Source: Anaerolineae bacterium
GTDB taxonomy: Bacteria > Chloroflexota > Anaerolineae > B4-G1 > SLSP01
Direction of reading: 5' to 3'
NCBI GenBank assembly: GCA_016927095.1
Contig: JAFGNI010000025.1
Location: forward strand, 1 to 6,719
Length of the DNA stretch: 6,719 nt
Positions within the stretch are counted from its first letter, which is position 1, and each line of letters begins with the position of its first letter. Made by a program: the position numbers and the translations under genes. A model generated the notes under the pieces. It saw only the letters and a list, made by a program, of their open reading frames with translations. It searched no databases and had not been told where the DNA came from. This document shows positions 5,041 to 6,719 of this stretch, one piece after another.

Positions 5041-5376
5041 TGTTGGTGTCGGCGGGTGCTCGGGCGGTGGCGGCGGGGCGCCTGGGGGTCCGGGTGTCTG
5101 GGGAGCCTGCGCGAACGGCTGCGCCCAAGGGCCGCAGACAACCGCGGATCACAGAAGGCCCTTGGGCGCAGCGGAGAAGGCCTTGGGCGCTGTTGTTGTA
5201 GCGAGGTCATCGGGCGGTGGCGGCGGGGGCGCTGGGAGGTCCGGGCATCTGGGGAGCCTGCGCGAACGGCAGCGCCCAAGGGCCGCAGACAACCGCGGAT
5301 CACAGAAGGCCCTTGGGCGCACCGGAGAAGGCCTTGGGCGCTGTTGTTGTAGCCAGGTTGTCGGGCGGCGGCGGCA
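5031..5376. repeat. Tandem ~150-bp repeat array (two full units plus a partial third)
   Basis: Units start at CCTTGGGCGC at 5031, 5181 and 5332, giving periods of 150 and 151 bp. Comparing the first two by eye gives about 14 substitutions and one indel, near 90% identity. The 50 bp at 5121-5170 and 5272-5321 appear identical. The third copy fades after about 5376. Each full unit has one left arm GCGCCCAAGG (5121, 5272) and two right arms CCTTGGGCGC: 5160-5169 with 5181-5190, and 5311-5320 with 5332-5341. The centre contains CCGCAGACAACCGCGG. No coding signal fits. Confidence 0.85.
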
Positions 5377-5378
5377 GA

Positions 5379-5395
5379 GCGGGCAGGATGCCCGC
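5379..5395. terminator. Short perfect hairpin after the repeat array
   Basis: GCGGGC (5379-5384) pairs with GCCCGC (5390-5395) around the loop AGGAT. It lies between the end of the rightward unit and the convergent 5'-nucleotidase gene. No T-run follows on either strand, so termination is plausible but not classic. Confidence 0.4.
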
Positions 5396-5411
5396 GGTCC
5401 GATAGGGGCGG

Positions 5412-5467
5412 AGCGGGATCGCGAATCCGGTCGTCCGATCCGTGAGATTCGTGGTTCCCATCCCGCT
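5412..5467. terminator. Nested inverted repeat overlapping the 5'-nucleotidase stop codon
   Basis: AGCGGGAT (5412-5419) pairs with ATCCCGCT (5460-5467). Inside it CGAATC (5422-5427) pairs with GATTCG (5446-5451). The outer right arm includes two bases of the nucleotidase stop codon at 5466-5468, so the fold would form at the very 3' end of that mRNA. Confidence 0.35.
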
Positions 5468-6719
5468 AGCGGCGGGACGTGTCTAGGTAGGTCTCCAGGG
5501 GATCGACCTCGGATGTGTTGCGGGTGCTGATCCACTCGATGACGGGCTGGCGCCAGTCGATGCCGGTCTGGTAGGCGTCCGGGTCGTATTCCCCAAAGCG
5601 GTAGCCGTCCCCGCCGGCGTACATGAAATCGTTGACCAGCACGTGGTAGGTCGCGTCGGGGTCCAGCGGCTCGCCGTTGACGAGGTAGCGCGTCGCCTCT
5701 TTGACCAATCCCCCCACAGCGATCTGGCGGCTGCCGTGCTCGTAGCTGGCGATGACCTGCTCGCCGGTGAGCGCGACGTCGACCAGAACGTTGTCGAACG
5801 GGAGGACGCCCACGACGTCGGCTAGGGTGATGGGGCCGGCGTCGATCGCCTGGCGGAAGCCGCCGGGGTTGGACATCGCGATGTCGGCGGGATAGGCCTC
5901 GAGCCACGCGTCGGTGACCATGTTGTACATCGCGTTGGTGTTGCGCCCGATGCCGTCCTCGGTGTAGCCGATGGTGACCAGCAGGGCATCGTCGAGCTCC
6001 GCCTGCCAGGCGTCAACAATGGCCTGGACCTCGGCGTCGCCCTCGCCCGCGAGGTTGGGCTTCACCGCTGCCGTGACGCCGAGGACGGCCTTCGTCTCAG
6101 GATCGAGGGCCAGGTCAACCCGTCCGTAGGCTGCCATCTGCCAGCCGCTTCCCACCAACGCCACGTCCTGCTCGACGCGGCTGAAGCGTTCGTGGCAGTG
6201 TCCCCCACCCACCATGGCGATGTCCAGCTCCGCCGCCACAGCGACGAGCGCCCGCAACTCAGGGCTGCAGAGGTGGCTGGTCACGACGACTACCTCGGCG
6301 CCGTCGGCCCGGGCCTGGGGCACGACCTCGGCAAGGCTGGCGGCGTAGTTCTCGAAGGTCAGGTCCGCTACGTGGGTGGGCATGGTTGTCCGCGGCGTGG
6401 CCTGGGAAGCCAGGCCTACAATGCCGACGTTGACCGTGCCGTCGCCGGGGAAGCCTCCGACTTCCTGCACGACGTAGGGCAAGGTGGCGTCATAGATCGG
6501 GTGGTTGGCGCGCGGCGCTGCGATATTGGCGGCGAGGAAGGGAAACTCGGCCTCGGCTGCGCGTGCTACCAACCCGTCGATCCCGAAGTCGAACTCGTGG
6601 TTGCCCACCGCGGCGGCGTCGTAGCCCATCGCGTTCATTACCTCGATCATCGACGCGCCGTCGAACCAGGTTGAGAGCGCCGGGCCGGTGAAGGTATCGC
6701 CACCGCTCAGGATCAGGAA
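5466..6719 (-). CDS. 5'-nucleotidase / UshA-like metallophosphoesterase (5' end beyond right edge)
   Basis: The frame is open to the window edge, giving 417 visible C-terminal residues. Metal ligands of the calcineurin-like domain appear in order: SGGDTFTGP (Asp8 of the visible part), GNHEFD (39-44), TSH (H149) and GGGHCHE (H174, H176). The 5'-nucleotidase C-terminal domain follows, with SNPGGFR (283-289), LPFDNVLV (306-313) and the base-stacking region NDFMYAGGDGY (363-373). The family removes phosphate from nucleotides or related esters, usually outside the cytoplasm. The signal peptide and first metal motif (DxH) would lie beyond base 6719 and cannot be checked. A possible in-frame ATG at 6650 cannot be the start because GGDTF lies upstream of it. 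The gene converges on the kinase-like unit, with the repeat array and hairpins between. Substrate specificity is unknown. Confidence 0.93.
   Translation of the reverse strand, partial: FLILSGGDTFTGPALSTWFDGASMIEVMNAMGYDAAAVGNHEFDFGIDGLVARAAEAEFPFLAANIAAPRANHPIYDATLPYVVQEVGGFPGDGTVNVGIVGLASQATPRTTMPTHVADLTFENYAASLAEVVPQARADGAEVVVVTSHLCSPELRALVAVAAELDIAMVGGGHCHERFSRVEQDVALVGSGWQMAAYGRVDLALDPETKAVLGVTAAVKPNLAGEGDAEVQAIVDAWQAELDDALLVTIGYTEDGIGRNTNAMYNMVTDAWLEAYPADIAMSNPGGFRQAIDAGPITLADVVGVLPFDNVLVDVALTGEQVIASYEHGSRQIAVGGLVKEATRYLVNGEPLDPDATYHVLVNDFMYAGGDGYRFGEYDPDAYQTGIDWRQPVIEWISTRNTSEVDPLETYLDTSRR

Noticed and set aside
5009..5376. CRISPR array
   Set aside because: The period is 150 bp, the units are nearly identical throughout, and there are no short repeats with unique ~30-bp spacers.
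2076..5376. Composite transposon bounded by insertion sequences
   Set aside because: The flanking repeats contain no transposase frame, and no target-site duplications were recognisable.
5033..5530. Plus-strand Gly/Arg-rich frame through the tandem repeats
   Set aside because: Its composition comes from the GC-rich repeat and it runs into the 3' end of the opposite-strand nucleotidase.

Overview
The window is GC-rich bacterial DNA with short intergenic gaps, GTG/ATG starts and purine-rich ribosome binding sites. The SARP/BTAD-type regulator at the left edge (LLAYLAVEAD, LAGLLWPD and LRSTLSSLR signatures), the secreted-type 5'-nucleotidase at the right edge, the GMC-oxidoreductase remnant and the high Ala/Arg content together suggest a Chloroflexota bacterium. 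This is inference from protein style, not a phylogenetic test.

Left part (1-1378). A partial SARP/BTAD regulator runs leftwards off the window. It diverges from a 218-residue single-pass membrane protein whose extracytoplasmic part is an alanine-rich helical repeat. That repeat has six AAR motifs 25-26 residues apart, organised as a 77-residue duplication. The shared upstream region holds degenerate tandem ACGCC-like hexamers. A hairpin follows the membrane protein gene.

Decayed part (about 1376-2075). The minus strand carries the first ~100 codons of a GMC-type FAD oxidoreductase. It has a good Shine-Dalgarno but ATA where the start codon should be, and it stops abruptly. Downstream lies what looks like the 3' tail of another gene, with one transmembrane segment and an in-frame TGA. 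I read this as a deletion remnant.

Central part (2076-5376). Four genes form two divergent pairs that share a promoter region near 3817-3867. Leftwards run a Nudix hydrolase and then a Gfo/Idh/MocA oxidoreductase. Rightwards run a small disordered protein with an LQRLVGNHAVQQLV motif and then, overlapping by 4 bp, a P-loop kinase-like protein whose Walker A reads GKAT. Both transcription units end in the same GC-rich palindromic repeat (core GCGCCCAAGG...CCTTGGGCGC). On the right the repeat has expanded into a ~150-bp tandem array in which each full unit has one left arm and two competing right arms. Twelve half-sites occur in the window, all at these two loci.

Right part (5377-6719). Hairpins follow, then a minus-strand 5'-nucleotidase/UshA-like metallophosphoesterase that continues past the right edge.

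The least explained items are the repeat family bracketing the divergent four-gene block, the motif protein coupled to an altered P-loop kinase, and the 77-residue helical repeat protein. No complete known defence, secretion or mobile system can be identified from the sequence alone.
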